Below, piece by piece: positions 22,820-32,260 of a stretch of 35,508 bases of DNA (positions are counted from its first letter, which is position 1; each line of letters starts with the position of its first letter). Under the pieces are notes generated by a model that did not search any database, was not told the origin of the DNA, and saw only the letters and a program-made list of their open reading frames with translations. The stretch is from an uncultured beta proteobacterium (GTDB lineage: Bacteria > Pseudomonadota > Gammaproteobacteria > Burkholderiales > Burkholderiaceae_C). The position numbers and the translations under genes were made by a program. The DNA lies in contig CAIVHU010000046.1 of the NCBI GenBank assembly GCA_903905735.1, positions 1 through 35,508 of the forward strand, written 5' to 3'.

Positions 22820-25564
22820 TCAGCTCAGCTTGCCGTGGCACTGCTTGTACTTTTTGCCGCTGCCACAGGGGCACGGGTCGTTGCGGCCCACGCGAGGTAT
22901 TTCTTTGGGGACGGTGGTGCTATCGACAATGGTTTCGACTTCACCGGTTTCGGTGGGGGCACTGTAGGTGACGTTGGTGACACGTTCGGCGCGGGCTTCC
23001 AGGTCGGCAGCCGCCTGGGCGGCTTCGTCGGTGGACTGCACCCGCACGGTCATCAACATTTTGGTGACTTCGTTCTTGACCGAGTCCAGCATCTGACCAA
23101 ACAGCTCAAACGCCTCGCGCTTGTATTCCTGCTTGGGCTGCTTTTGCGCATAGCCGCGCAGGTGGATGCCCTGACGCAGATAGTCCAGAGAGCTGAGGTG
23201 GTCACGCCAATTGCTGTCGATGGTCTGCAGCAGCACCATGCGCTCGAACTGGGTGAAATTCTCGTTACCCACCAATTCGACCTTGGCCGCAAACAGCTCA
23301 TTGGCGCGGGCTTTGACGGTCTCCACCAGATCGTGGTCGGTGATGGCGCTGGCGGCGTTGACCTGGGCTTGCAGCGGCAGCGTGATTTGCCACTCGTCTT
23401 CCAGTACTTTTTCAAGGGCTGCCAGACTCCATTGCTCTTCGACGGATTCGACAGGCACAAACTGGCGCACAACATCTTCAAAGCAGCCTTCGCGCAGCCC
23501 CTGGATCTGCGCCGACAAGTCGGTGGCATCCAGAATCTCGTTGCGCTGCTGGTAAATCACCTTGCGCTGGTCGTTGGACACGTCGTCGTATTCAAGCAAC
23601 TGCTTGCGCATGTCAAAGTTGCGCGCCTCGACCTTGCGCTGGGCGCTCTCGATGCTGCGGGTGACGATGCCGGCTTCAATCGCCTCGCCCTCAGGCATTT
23701 TCAGGCGCTCCATGATGGATTTGACGCGGTCGCCAGCAAAGATGCGCATCAGCGAGTCGTCCAGACTCAGGTAAAAACGCGACGAACCCGGGTCGCCCTG
23801 ACGGCCGGAGCGGCCTCGCAGCTGGTTGTCAATACGACGCGACTCATGGCGCTCGGTGGCGATGATGCGCAGGCCACCGAGTTGGGTGACCAGTTCGTGG
23901 TCTTTCTTCCATTGCGCGCGGATGGCTTCAATTTGCTGCTGCTTTTGGGCCGAATCCAGAGACTCATCGGCCTCGATGGCTTCAACAAGTTTGCCGACGT
24001 TGCCGCCCAGCACAATGTCGGTTCCCCGGCCAGCCATGTTGGTAGCAATGGTGATCACCTTGGGCCGGCCCGCCTGCGCCACGATGTCCGCCTCACGCGC
24101 ATGCTGCTTGGCGTTGAGCACCTGGTGTGGGAGTTTTTCTTTTTCAAGCAACTCCGCGATCACCTCGGAGTTTTCAATCGAGGTGGTGCCCACCAGCACC
24201 GGCTGGCCGCGCTCGTAGCACTCGCGGATGTCCTTGATGGCAGCGTCGTACTTTTCCTTGGTGGTCTTGTACACGCGGTCCAGTTGGTCGTCGCGACGGC
24301 TAGGCTTGTTGGGTGGCATCACCACTGTTTCCAGACCGTAAATTTCCTGGAACTCGTAGGCTTCGGTATCGGCCGTGCCGGTCATGCCAGCCAGCTTGGC
24401 GTAAAGCCTGAAATAGTTCTGGAACGTGATCGACGCCATGGTCTGGTTTTCAGGCTGGATGGCCACGCCTTCCTTGGCCTCGACAGCCTGGTGCAGGCCC
24501 TCGCTCCAGCGCCGCCCGGTCATCAGACGGCCAGTGAATTCATCGACGATGATGACCTCGCCACCCTGCACCACATAGTGCTGGTCGCGTAAATACAGAT
24601 GCTGCGCACGCAAGGCGGCGTACAAATGGTGCATCAAGGTGATGTTGGCGGGGTCATACAGGCTTGCACCTTCAGGCAACAGGCCCAGCTCAAACAGGAT
24701 GCGCTCGGCGTTTTCATGGCCGCGCTCGGTCAGGAACACCTGGCGGCTTTTTTCGTCCAGCGTGAAATCGCCGGGTTTGATGATGCCCTCACCGGTGCGG
24801 GGATCGGCTTCGCCTTCCTGCTGCTCGAGCCGTGGCACGATCAGTTTGATGCCTTGATACAGGTCGGTCTGGTCTTCTGCCTGGCCGCTGATGATCAGGG
24901 GAGTTCGCGCCTCGTCGATCAGGATGGAATCCACCTCATCGACGATGGCGTAGTTCAGGCTACGCTGCACGCGATCAGCAGCCTCGTAAACCATGTTGTC
25001 GCGCAGGTAGTCAAACCCGTACTCGTTGTTGGTACCGTAGGTGATGTCAGCACGGTAGGCCGCCTGCTTTTCGGCGCGCTGCATGTTGGGCAGGTTGATG
25101 CCAACGCTCATGCCCAAAAAGTTGTACAGCTTGCCCATCCACTGCGCATCACGATTGGCTAGGTAGTCATTGACCGTGACCACGTGGACACCGTTGCCAG
25201 ACAAGGCGTTCAGATAGACCGGCAGCGTCGCGGTCAGGGTCTTGCCCTCGCCGGTACCCATTTCGGAGATCTTGCCCTCATGCAGCGACATCCCTCCGAG
25301 CAACTGAACATCAAAATGGCGCATCTTCATGACGCGCTTGGAACCCTCACGCACCACAGCAAAGGCTTCTGGCAGGAGGTCGTCCAACGATTCCCCCTGG
25401 CTGACGCGCTGCTTGAATTCTTCCGTTTTGGCACGCAAAGCCTCATCAGAGAGCTTTTCCAACCCAGATTCCAGGGCATTGATCTTGCCGACGGTATGGC
25501 GGTATTTCTTGAGCAGGCGGTCATTGCGACTGCCGAAAATTTTGGTGAGGAAATTGGTGGCCAT
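22820..25564 (-). CDS. secA: Preprotein translocase ATPase SecA
   Basis: Motor ATPase that drives unfolded preproteins through SecYEG. The 914 residues cover the whole protein. Seen: the N-terminal [16 protein letters not shown], Walker A MGTGEGKT at 102-109, the DEAD-box-like [20 protein letters not shown] near 208-227, [20 protein letters not shown] motor motif [17 protein letters not shown], the [10 protein letters not shown] motif, and the C-terminal zinc and SecB-binding tail with [14 protein letters not shown]. Length normal, no truncation. It is transcribed after the M23 peptidase gene on the same strand (165-bp gap) and ends in tandem stem-loops. Confidence 0.98.
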   Translation of the reverse strand: MATNFLTKIFGSRNDRLLKKYRHTVGKINALESGLEKLSDEALRAKTEEFKQRVSQGESLDDLLPEAFAVVREGSKRVMKMRHFDVQLLGGMSLHEGKISEMGTGEGKTLTATLPVYLNALSGNGVHVVTVNDYLANRDAQWMGKLYNFLGMSVGINLPNMQRAEKQAAYRADITYGTNNEYGFDYLRDNMVYEAADRVQRSLNYAIVDEVDSILIDEARTPLIISGQAEDQTDLYQGIKLIVPRLEQQEGEADPRTGEGIIKPGDFTLDEKSRQVFLTERGHENAERILFELGLLPEGASLYDPANITLMHHLYAALRAQHLYLRDQHYVVQGGEVIIVDEFTGRLMTGRRWSEGLHQAVEAKEGVAIQPENQTMASITFQNYFRLYAKLAGMTGTADTEAYEFQEIYGLETVVMPPNKPSRRDDQLDRVYKTTKEKYDAAIKDIRECYERGQPVLVGTTSIENSEVIAELLEKEKLPHQVLNAKQHAREADIVAQAGRPKVITIATNMAGRGTDIVLGGNVGKLVEAIEADESLDSAQKQQQIEAIRAQWKKDHELVTQLGGLRIIATERHESRRIDNQLRGRSGRQGDPGSSRFYLSLDDSLMRIFAGDRVKSIMERLKMPEGEAIEAGIVTRSIESAQRKVEARNFDMRKQLLEYDDVSNDQRKVIYQQRNEILDATDLSAQIQGLREGCFEDVVRQFVPVESVEEQWSLAALEKVLEDEWQITLPLQAQVNAASAITDHDLVETVKARANELFAAKVELVGNENFTQFERMVLLQTIDSNWRDHLSSLDYLRQGIHLRGYAQKQPKQEYKREAFELFGQMLDSVKNEVTKMLMTVRVQSTDEAAQAAADLEARAERVTNVTYSAPTETGEVETIVDSTTVPKEIPRVGRNDPCPCGSGKKYKQCHGKLS

Positions 25565-25729
25565 GAATGCGGTGCGACCCTTGCCCGCCGATCAGGGCAA
25601 ACAAGACACGCAGTCCTTTATTACGATCTAGCTGAAATGGAAATAAGCGATGGTGACAGTCGTCACACCATGTGAAGCCTGTCAGCAGGTCCGAGATTTT
25701 ACCTTTGTACCAGATGACCGGCCAAAAGC

Positions 25730-26716
25730 TTACTTGCGCAGGGTTGTTGGTGCCGTAGGCGTTTGTTTTGCGGGGTTGTTCACCAGCGCAGTCAATACCG
25801 CCGACGAGGCCAGCTGGCCAGCCGTTAAAAACTTCTGCGGATCCTGTGGCACACCCTGCACCCAGACTTCAAAGTGAAGATGCGGACCCGTCGAGCGGCC
25901 AGTGGTCCCGATTTCGGCAATCTTTTGACCCCGCTTGACCAAATCACCCTTCTTGACAAATATTTTGGATACATGCGCATAACGCGTGATCACGTCGTTG
26001 CCATGATCTATCTCGATCATGTTTCCGTACTCTGGGTGATAAGTCTGAACAACCACAACACCACCTGCAGCGGCCAGAATGGGTGCCCCAACCGCCGCTC
26101 CAAAATCCAACCCTGTGTGCAGCGCCAGGTGTCCGGTAAACGGATCCACACGCCAGCCAAATCCTGACCCCACCTCGGCGAACGTCACAGGTTTTTGCGT
26201 CGGGATCATCATGCGCTTCATCTTGAGGTCAAAAAGTCGGGACTCCAGCGCAGACAGCGACATATCGCGCTGGGTCACCAACTGCTCGAAACCCACCATG
26301 GCGGACTGAATCTCCGTCATGCTGAGTTCATGAGAAGCCACCAGCGGGCCACCCGAAGCTGCCACCTCTTTGATAGCGGGCGCAGGGAGCCCAGCCAAGC
26401 CAGAAACACGCTCACCCAAGGATTGCAGTTGTTGCAACTTTGCCTGTAGTTCACCCAATTGACGCGCCATCACATCGAGATTTTCTCGAAGAAACCGGTC
26501 TTGCTGAGCCATGTCGTCTTTTGCCACCAGTTTGACCAGGGTGCCAACCACCGGCCACCCTTCTCGCGCGCCTTTGAGGAAGACCCAGTGGTAGAGCACA
26601 AGTGTGGTTAACATCAGGACGAAAGCGCTCGCCATCAACACCGAAGCCAAACGCAGACCTGTCAAATTGACAACACGTGATCTGGATATCCGGGCATCTG
26701 TGATGATCAATTGCAT
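25730..26716 (-). CDS. Membrane-anchored M23 family (LytM-type) peptidase
   Basis: A 328-residue putative peptidoglycan endopeptidase. An N-terminal membrane helix (about 24-48) is followed by a coiled coil around 75-105 (RENLDVMARQLGELQAKLQQL), then the LytM domain. The zinc ligands are intact: HTGLDF (H and D) and HLHFEV (second H), with YGNMIEIDHG and TRYAHVS carrying the other active-site histidine. So it is probably a real hydrolase rather than an EnvC-like activator. It starts only 18 bp from the divergent DUF721 gene and precedes secA, a neighbourhood typical of the lpxC-secA end of the cell-division region in this group. Confidence 0.92.
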   Translation of the reverse strand: MQLIITDARISRSRVVNLTGLRLASVLMASAFVLMLTTLVLYHWVFLKGAREGWPVVGTLVKLVAKDDMAQQDRFLRENLDVMARQLGELQAKLQQLQSLGERVSGLAGLPAPAIKEVAASGGPLVASHELSMTEIQSAMVGFEQLVTQRDMSLSALESRLFDLKMKRMMIPTQKPVTFAEVGSGFGWRVDPFTGHLALHTGLDFGAAVGAPILAAAGGVVVVQTYHPEYGNMIEIDHGNDVITRYAHVSKIFVKKGDLVKRGQKIAEIGTTGRSTGPHLHFEVWVQGVPQDPQKFLTAGQLASSAVLTALVNNPAKQTPTAPTTLRK

Positions 26717-26734
26717 CTGTTATTCCATTCAAGC

Positions 26735-27043
26735 ATGAACCCACGCAGCCAGCATTTATTCACCTTGCTTCAGGCCAGCGAACAAAACCCGGGACTGGCC
26801 AAGTTGCTGTCACAGCAGAAAGATTCGCAAGCGAGGTTGCGCGCCATCGAGTCGCTGATTCCTCCGACGCTTCTCCCCTTCGTCAAGTACGGACCTTTTG
26901 AAGCAGGCATGTGGTGCATGTTGGTGTCCAACAACACAACTGCCGCCAAACTCCGGCAGCTATTACCCACATTCGAAGCAAAACTGAGGTCCAGTGGCCT
27001 GGAAGTCACCGCGATTCGACTCAAGGTGAGCCGACAAAAATAA
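26735..27043 (+). CDS. DUF721 family protein (DciA-like)
   Basis: A small 102-residue protein of the DUF721 family: LLPFVKYGPFEAGMWCMLVSN followed by AAKLRQLLPTFEAKLRSSGLEV, the compact KH-like core seen in DciA helicase loaders. The ATG at 26735 is used; an in-frame TTG at 26711 would overlap the divergent M23 gene. Whether it loads the replicative helicase in this organism is not known; the protein lacks a long disordered tail. Its stop is 2 bp from the 3' end of the convergent tRNA-Thr gene. Confidence 0.8.
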   Translation: MNPRSQHLFTLLQASEQNPGLAKLLSQQKDSQARLRAIESLIPPTLLPFVKYGPFEAGMWCMLVSNNTTAAKLRQLLPTFEAKLRSSGLEVTAIRLKVSRQK

Positions 27044-27045
27044 AA

Positions 27046-27121
27046 TGGTGCCGATTATCGGATTCGAACTGATGACCTACCGCTTACAAGGCGGTTGCTC
27101 TACCAACTGAGCTAAATCGGC
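27046..27121 (-). tRNA. tRNA-Thr (anticodon UGU)
   Basis: 76 nt on the minus strand including an encoded CCA. The acceptor stem GCCGATT pairs with AATCGGC; the D-arm is GCTCAGTTGGTAGAGC; the anticodon stem CCGCC/GCGG-type flanks loop CTTGTAA with anticodon TGT; the T-arm has GTTCGAATC. It reads ACA codons. It is a single tRNA, with DUF721 convergent 2 bp away and sspB upstream. Confidence 0.97.
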
Positions 27122-27131
27122 ACGATCTAAT

Positions 27132-27158
27132 ATTTTACACGAGAGGGCACACGCCCAA
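27132..27158 (-). promoter_or_regulatory. Putative promoter of tRNA-Thr
   Basis: On the minus strand TTGGGC (27153-27158) and TAAAAT (27132-27137) are 15 bp apart, with the -10 box 10 bp before the mature tRNA 5' end. The spacing is short but the position is right. Confidence 0.4.
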
Positions 27159-27164
27159 ACACCG

Positions 27165-27566
27165 CTATTTGATGCGTTTGAGCGTTGGTCGTGACGCTGC
27201 TGCAGGTTTTTGTGGCTCCGGTGCTGGATCAAGTTTGCTGATTTGAGGAAACGCCATGCCCTGCCCATTTTCCCTGGCGAAGATGGCGATCACCTGATCA
27301 ACGGGCACCATGATGTCTCTGGCCACACCTGAAAAACGCGCCTTGAACGAAATGTAGTCATTGCCCAGATGCAAGGCAGTGGTGGCGGTCAGGCCCACAT
27401 TCAGCACGATCTCGCCGTCTTTCACGTATTCAAGCGGAACCTGAACCGAACGATCAACGGAAACCGTGATGTGCGGCGTGTAGCCGTTGTCACAGCACCA
27501 CTCGTGAATGGCCCTTATCAAGTAAGGGCGTGTTGACGTGGAATCGGCGTCCGGGGTCTCATTCAT
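27165..27566 (-). CDS. sspB: ClpXP protease specificity-enhancing factor SspB
   Basis: Adaptor that hands ssrA-tagged and some other substrates to ClpXP. Seen in 133 residues: the substrate-binding core RPYLIRAIHEWCCDNGYTPHI, then VPLEYVKDGEIVLNV and ISFKARFSGVARDIMVPVDQVIAIFARENG; then a flexible linker ending in the basic/hydrophobic tail PTLKRIK, which corresponds to the ClpX-docking XB motif. Length slightly short but complete. It follows sspA by 7 bp, the usual sspAB operon. Confidence 0.95.
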   Translation of the reverse strand: MNETPDADSTSTRPYLIRAIHEWCCDNGYTPHITVSVDRSVQVPLEYVKDGEIVLNVGLTATTALHLGNDYISFKARFSGVARDIMVPVDQVIAIFARENGQGMAFPQISKLDPAPEPQKPAAASRPTLKRIK

Positions 27567-27573
27567 TTGCCAC

Positions 27574-28185
27574 CTACTTGCGCATCACTTTTTCTGATGG
27601 GGTCAATGCCTCGATATAGGCCGGGCGGGAAAAGATGCGTTCTGCATATTTCAGCAGGGGTGCCGCGTTTTTACTCAGTTCGATACCGTAGTAGTCCAAA
27701 CGCCACAAGAGAGGAGCGATGGCGACATCAAGCATGGAAAAGCCATCACCCAGCATGAACTTGTTCTTCAGGAAAACTGGCGCCAATTGGGTCAATCGGT
27801 CACGAATGTGCACGCGAGCCTTCTCGAGCGCTTTTTCATTGGCTTTGGCAGAGCGCGACTCCAGCGTCGAGACGTGGGTGAACAACTCTTTTTCAAAATT
27901 CAACAGGAAAAGGCGAACGCGTGCCCGATCCACCGGATCACCAGGCATCAACTGCGGATGAGGAAAACGCTCGTCAATGTACTCATTGATGATGTTGGAC
28001 TCGTACAAAATGAGATCGCGCTCCACCAGAATCGGCACCTGGCCATAGGGGTTCATGACGCTGATGTCTTCAGGCTTGTTGTACAGATCAACGTCCCGAA
28101 TCTCAAAATCCATTCCTTTTTCAAAAAGGACAAAACGGCAACGATGTGAATAAGGACACGTCGTACCGGAATAAAGCACCATCAT
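27574..28185 (-). CDS. sspA: Stringent starvation protein A (GST-fold RNA polymerase-associated protein)
   Basis: A 203-residue glutathione-S-transferase-fold protein that binds RNA polymerase in stationary phase or acid stress. Seen: N-terminal thioredoxin-like VLYSGTTCPYSHRCRFVLFEKG, NPYGQVPILVERDLILYESNIINEYIDERFPHP, and the helical C-terminal half with FMLGDGFSMLDVAIAPLLWRLDYYGI. The ATG at 28185 is chosen since AGGAG lies 8 nt upstream; the frame is open further but overlaps the terminator region. It lies after petC, separated by an intrinsic terminator, and before sspB. Confidence 0.94.
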   Translation of the reverse strand: MMVLYSGTTCPYSHRCRFVLFEKGMDFEIRDVDLYNKPEDISVMNPYGQVPILVERDLILYESNIINEYIDERFPHPQLMPGDPVDRARVRLFLLNFEKELFTHVSTLESRSAKANEKALEKARVHIRDRLTQLAPVFLKNKFMLGDGFSMLDVAIAPLLWRLDYYGIELSKNAAPLLKYAERIFSRPAYIEALTPSEKVMRK

Positions 28186-28197
28186 GGTGGAAGCTCC

Positions 28198-28238
28198 TAA
28201 AAAAATAAAAGAGCGGGGAGCCTGAGCTACCCCACTCT
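28198..28238 (-). terminator. Rho-independent terminator between petC and sspA
   Basis: On the minus strand, AGAGTGGGGTAGC pairs with GCTCCCCGCTCT (one bulge, one G:U-type mismatch) around a 4-nt loop and is followed by TTTTATTTTTTT. This ends the petABC mRNA 43 bp after petC. sspA then starts 13 bp further on, so sspAB either depends on read-through or has a promoter within or upstream of this site. Confidence 0.85.
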
Positions 28239-28280
28239 GAGTCATCTGGGTCGATCAAAAGTTCGACCTTCGAAGTAAAC

Positions 28281-29051
28281 CTATCTGATGTCTTTCCAGT
28301 AAGCCTTGTTCAAACGCCAAGCCACAACGATGAAACCAGCCAGGAAAATCAGTACCCAGATACCCATGGACCGACGCGTGTTTTGCACTGGCTCGCCCAT
28401 CCACTGCAGATAGTTGACCAAGTCACCGACTGTCTGGTCATATTGCTCGGTCGTCATGGTTCCAGGCTTGATTTGCTCAAAGCCTTTGAAAACATGGATT
28501 TTTTGCCCGCCAACGACTTCCTCCTCAAAGATGGCTTTGCGATCACCTTGCAGTTCCCAGAACACGTGCGGCATGCCAACATTCGGAAACACGATGTTGT
28601 TCCAGCCGGTAGGGCTGGTGCTGTCACGGTAAAAGCCGCGCATATAGGTGTAGAGGTAATCGGCCCCGGTGCCATTGGCACCAGCACGAGAACGCGCAAT
28701 CACGCTCAGGTCAGGCGGATTGTTGCCGAACCATGCCTTACCCTCGCTGGCGGAAATAGCAGACAACATGGTGTCACCAACCTTGGCATCAGTTTTGATC
28801 AATTCGGTTTTGATCTGATCCAGAGTGAACCCGATGTCTTGCAACCGGTTGTAGCGCATATAGGCTGCACCGTGACAACTCAAGCAGTACGTAGTGAACG
28901 TCTTGGCACCATTTTGCAGTGAGGTTGGGTCCGTGATGTGATTGGGTGCTTTGTCCCATGCTGGACCACCCGTATTGCCAAAAGCCGACATCGACAGACC
29001 GGACGCAAATGTCAAACCCAGCACAACTTTTTTTATGAAACTCGTTTTCAT
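28281..29051 (-). CDS. petC: Ubiquinol-cytochrome c reductase, cytochrome c1
   Basis: Haem c subunit of the bc1 complex; passes electrons from the Rieske protein to soluble cytochrome c. Seen in 256 residues: a Sec signal peptide ending near SMSAFG, haem motif CLSCH, the likely axial Met in NVGMPHVFWELQG, and a C-terminal membrane anchor WVLIFLAGFIVVAWRLNKAYWKDIR. It begins 17 bp after petB. Length normal for the proteobacterial protein. Confidence 0.96.
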   Translation of the reverse strand: MKTSFIKKVVLGLTFASGLSMSAFGNTGGPAWDKAPNHITDPTSLQNGAKTFTTYCLSCHGAAYMRYNRLQDIGFTLDQIKTELIKTDAKVGDTMLSAISASEGKAWFGNNPPDLSVIARSRAGANGTGADYLYTYMRGFYRDSTSPTGWNNIVFPNVGMPHVFWELQGDRKAIFEEEVVGGQKIHVFKGFEQIKPGTMTTEQYDQTVGDLVNYLQWMGEPVQNTRRSMGIWVLIFLAGFIVVAWRLNKAYWKDIR

Positions 29052-29068
29052 TATCAGAATTCTCCGGG

Positions 29069-30469
29069 TCAGTGAGGCTTGAACACAACGCGACTCGGTA
29101 CAGGCTTAAAGGTTCCCATGCGGCTCCACCAAGGCATCAATAAAAAGAAACCAAAATAGAACAGCGTACCAACTTGCGAAACTTGCCCGCCCAACGCTGA
29201 TGGAGGCTGCATACCCAGATAACCCAAAATAAGGAAATCAATCACAAACACTGCGTAGATGTACTTGTGCCAGGTGGGGCGATAACGAATGGATTTGGCC
29301 TCGCTTTTGTCCAGCCAAGGTAGAAAGAACAAGATGACAACACCGCCACCCATGGCCACCACGCCCCAGAACTTGGGTTCAAGCATAAACATCAACGCTG
29401 CGATCACTACCGCTCCGCCTGCGATCACTGCCTTGAATAGCGCAGGCATCTTGATTTTGGCCACGGCCAGTGCAGCACCCGCGACTGTCGCAGCCATTAG
29501 CACATACATGAAATCAGTCGTGACGGCACGCAGCATCGAATAGAACGGCGTGAAATACCAGACCGGCGCGATGTGTAGCGGTGTCACATACTGGTTGGCG
29601 GGAATAAAGTTGTTGTATTCAAGGAAGTACCCGCCCATTTCAGGCGCAAAGAAGATGATCGCCGAGAAAACAAACAGGAAGACGCTGACACCAAAAATGT
29701 CGTGCACCGAGTAGTAGGGGTGAAACGGAATGCCGTCCAGAGGAATGCCGGTGGCATCCTTGTTGGCCTTGATTTCAACGCCATCAGGGTTGTTGGACCC
29801 CACCTCATGCAGCGCAATGATGTGCGCCACCACCAGGCCCAGCAGCACCAACGGCACCGCAATCACGTGGAAACTGAAAAAGCGGTTCAGCGTGGCATCA
29901 CCCACCACGTAGTCACCGCGAATCAACAATGCCAGGTCAGGACCAACGAAAGGAATCGCGGAGAAAAGATTCACGATCACCTGCGCACCCCAGTAGCTCA
30001 TCTGACCCCATGGCAGCAAATAGCCCATGAAAGCCTCTGCCATCAAGGCGAGGAAAATACCGCAGCCGAACAGCCAGATCAGTTCACGTGGCTTACGATA
30101 GCTGCCGTACATCAAACCACGGAACATGTGCAAATAGACCATCAGAAAGAAGGCCGAGGCACCAGTGGAATGCATGTAACGGATCAACCAGCCCCATGGC
30201 ACATCCCGCATGATGTATTCCACTGACGCGAACGCCAGTGCAGCGTCCGGCTTGTAATGCATCACCAGGAAAATGCCGGTAACGATCTGGATCACAAAGA
30301 CCAGCAGTGAGAGCGAGCCGAAGATGTACCAGACGTTGAAGTTTTTCGGCGCGTAATACTCGCTCATGTGCTCTTTGAAGAGCTTGGACAAGGGAAACCG
30401 GTTATCAACCCAGTTCAATGCCTTGGCCGCCATGGGCGCGTTCGGGGAGATATCGTGAAATTCTGCCAT
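29069..30469 (-). CDS. petB: Ubiquinol-cytochrome c reductase, cytochrome b
   Basis: Di-haem membrane subunit of the bc1 complex holding the Qo and Qi sites. Seen in 466 residues: two histidine pairs on helices B and D ([15 protein letters not shown] and [16 protein letters not shown]), the [12 protein letters not shown] segment, and eight or more membrane helices. The Qo motif reads PVWY (in [16 protein letters not shown]) instead of the common PEWY. A long C-terminal part past the eighth helix includes further hydrophobic stretches. The ATG at 30469 has GAGGA 8 nt upstream; the frame extends upstream into petA but that part is not cytochrome b. It starts 11 bp after petA. Confidence 0.97.
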   Translation of the reverse strand: MAEFHDISPNAPMAAKALNWVDNRFPLSKLFKEHMSEYYAPKNFNVWYIFGSLSLLVFVIQIVTGIFLVMHYKPDAALAFASVEYIMRDVPWGWLIRYMHSTGASAFFLMVYLHMFRGLMYGSYRKPRELIWLFGCGIFLALMAEAFMGYLLPWGQMSYWGAQVIVNLFSAIPFVGPDLALLIRGDYVVGDATLNRFFSFHVIAVPLVLLGLVVAHIIALHEVGSNNPDGVEIKANKDATGIPLDGIPFHPYYSVHDIFGVSVFLFVFSAIIFFAPEMGGYFLEYNNFIPANQYVTPLHIAPVWYFTPFYSMLRAVTTDFMYVLMAATVAGAALAVAKIKMPALFKAVIAGGAVVIAALMFMLEPKFWGVVAMGGGVVILFFLPWLDKSEAKSIRYRPTWHKYIYAVFVIDFLILGYLGMQPPSALGGQVSQVGTLFYFGFFLLMPWWSRMGTFKPVPSRVVFKPH

Positions 30470-30480
30470 GTCAATAATCC

Positions 30481-31089
30481 TCAGGCTTTCTTGTCTTCGC
30501 CAATCAGCAGCTTGGTCTCTGAAAGGTACATGTGTGGCGGGATTTCCAAATTCGTCGGCGCAGGTTTGTTCTTGTAGACACGCGCCGACAAGTCGAAGGT
30601 CGAACCATGGCAAGGGCACAGAAAGCCGCCACGCCAATCATCCGGCAAGGACGGCTGGGGGCCTGCAGTGAACTTGTCACCAGGCGAACAGCCCAGGTGC
30701 GTGCAGATACCAATGGCCACCAGGTACTCCGGCTTGATGGAACGCGTCTCGTTTTGCGCGTATGCTGGCTGCTGGCTAGCTACCTTGGATTGAGGATCCA
30801 CCAATTCCGGATCGTTTTTGGACAAATCAGCCAGCATCTCCGGGGTGCGGCGCACAATCCAGACCGGCTTGCCACGCCAGGCGACGGTCATTTTTTCACC
30901 CGGCTTGAGGCCGGAGATGTCTGCCTCAACAGCTGCTCCAGCTGCCTTGGCCCTCTCAGAGGGTTCAAACGATGCCACAAAGGGCACAACCAAAGCCGCT
31001 GTACCCAGCGCACCAACGGCACTGGAAGCAATCAGCCACGTTCGCTTTTCGGCATCAACCAGGCCGCTTTTGACAACAGATTCACTCAT
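30481..31089 (-). CDS. petA: Ubiquinol-cytochrome c reductase, Rieske iron-sulfur subunit
   Basis: 2Fe-2S subunit of the bc1 complex. Seen in 202 residues: an N-terminal [23 protein letters not shown] segment that is both membrane anchor and Tat-type signal with a KR rather than RR pair; cluster ligands in CTHLGC (C129, H131) and CPCHGS (C158, H161) with the disulfide pair C134/C160. The ATG at 31089 is chosen with GAGGG 5 nt upstream. First gene of petABC; TACAAT (minus strand, 31132-31137) upstream is a possible -10 box. A tatC gene lies in the same cluster, fitting the Tat export of Rieske proteins. Confidence 0.96.
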   Translation of the reverse strand: MSESVVKSGLVDAEKRTWLIASSAVGALGTAALVVPFVASFEPSERAKAAGAAVEADISGLKPGEKMTVAWRGKPVWIVRRTPEMLADLSKNDPELVDPQSKVASQQPAYAQNETRSIKPEYLVAIGICTHLGCSPGDKFTAGPQPSLPDDWRGGFLCPCHGSTFDLSARVYKNKPAPTNLEIPPHMYLSETKLLIGEDKKA

Positions 31090-31182
31090 GGGCACCCTCA
31101 ATGATAAAGACCACAACAGATGAAAGATTGGATTGTAGCTGAGCCCCTTTTACCCGAGCCCTCTTGGGGGACAACATTGACT

Positions 31183-32253
31183 TTAGTCACGTTGACTTGC
31201 CAAAAGCCGAGCCATGCGCACAGCCTCAATGAGACTGGTGGCATCGGCCCGGCCGGTACCTGCCAGGTCAAAGGCGGTTCCGTGGTCGGGACTGGTTCGC
31301 ACCAAGGGCAACCCCAGGGTGACATTCACGCCTTTGTCTACCCCCAGATATTTGACCGGGATCAGCCCCTGATCGTGGTACATGGCCAGCACCACATCAA
31401 ACTCGCCCGGCCGGCCAGGCTGGCTACGCGCGCGCATGAAGATGGTGTCGGGTGCCTGCGGCTCGCTGGCGTTGACACCCTGCAAGCGCGCAACTGCCAC
31501 CGCTGGCGCGATGATGTCGTGCTCTTCGGTCCCAAACAACCCACCTTCCCCTGCATGGGGATTGAGCGCGGCTACGCCAATGCGTGGCGCACGACCCAAA
31601 AGAGCGCTGAGAGAGCGATGTGTGATCAACAAGCTCTGCAATACATTGTCAAACGTCACCGCCGCCAGCGCCTCGCGCATCGACATATGGATGCTGACCA
31701 GCACCACCCGCAACTCATCGTTGGCCAGCATCATGCGCACCGGGCATTGGTTCACCTCTAGACCCAGATGCGCGGCGGCCAGAGATTGCAACAGCTCGGT
31801 GTGGCCCGGAAAAGCCGAATAGGGTGCGCCCGCCAGCGACAAAGCCGCCTTGTTCAACGGTGCCGTGACCAGGGCTGCCACCTCGCCGCGCAAGGCTGCG
31901 TTGGCAGCCCACACCACGCTGTCACCAGCCATCTGGCCGGCCCGGGCGCTCAATTGCCCAAACGGCACAGGTTGCAATGGCTCAGCCGGTGCATCCGCCT
32001 GCAACACCGGCACGCAGCGCGGTGGGCACAGCAGCGCTTCACGCACCTCAGACAGCAGCACCACTGGCATGACCACATGGCCGCCAGCAACCACCCGGGC
32101 CGCGCGTCGCAGCGTGAGCACATCGCCTACGACGAAACAGCCACGCGTGTCATCAAGGGCATCGCGAAAGGCCTTGACAATGATCTCGGGGCCAATGCCG
32201 GCGGGGTCGCCCTGGGTGATGGCGATGGGGAGTTTCATGGCGGTGTCGATCAT
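31183..32253 (-). CDS. pdxA: 4-hydroxythreonine-4-phosphate dehydrogenase
   Basis: NAD-dependent enzyme of the DXP-dependent pyridoxal phosphate pathway. Seen in 356 residues: N-terminal IAITQGDPAGIGPEI, and the three metal-binding histidines in FPGHTELL, NPHAGEGGLFG and AMYHDQGLIPVK; the C-terminal VRTSPDHGTAFDLAG is also canonical. The ATG at 32253 begins 7 bp after the NIF3 gene stop; another ATG five codons on is possible. Co-transcription with the NIF3 and YkgJ-type genes is likely from spacing. Confidence 0.96.
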   Translation of the reverse strand: MIDTAMKLPIAITQGDPAGIGPEIIVKAFRDALDDTRGCFVVGDVLTLRRAARVVAGGHVVMPVVLLSEVREALLCPPRCVPVLQADAPAEPLQPVPFGQLSARAGQMAGDSVVWAANAALRGEVAALVTAPLNKAALSLAGAPYSAFPGHTELLQSLAAAHLGLEVNQCPVRMMLANDELRVVLVSIHMSMREALAAVTFDNVLQSLLITHRSLSALLGRAPRIGVAALNPHAGEGGLFGTEEHDIIAPAVAVARLQGVNASEPQAPDTIFMRARSQPGRPGEFDVVLAMYHDQGLIPVKYLGVDKGVNVTLGLPLVRTSPDHGTAFDLAGTGRADATSLIEAVRMARLLASQRD

Positions 32254-32260
32254 GGTGGGT

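Noticed and set aside
22811-24592. Very long plus-strand open frame (593 codons) opposite secA
   Set aside because: Fully antisense to the unmistakable SecA sequence; a by-product of high GC3 codon use, with low-complexity, His/Val-rich translation and no family match.
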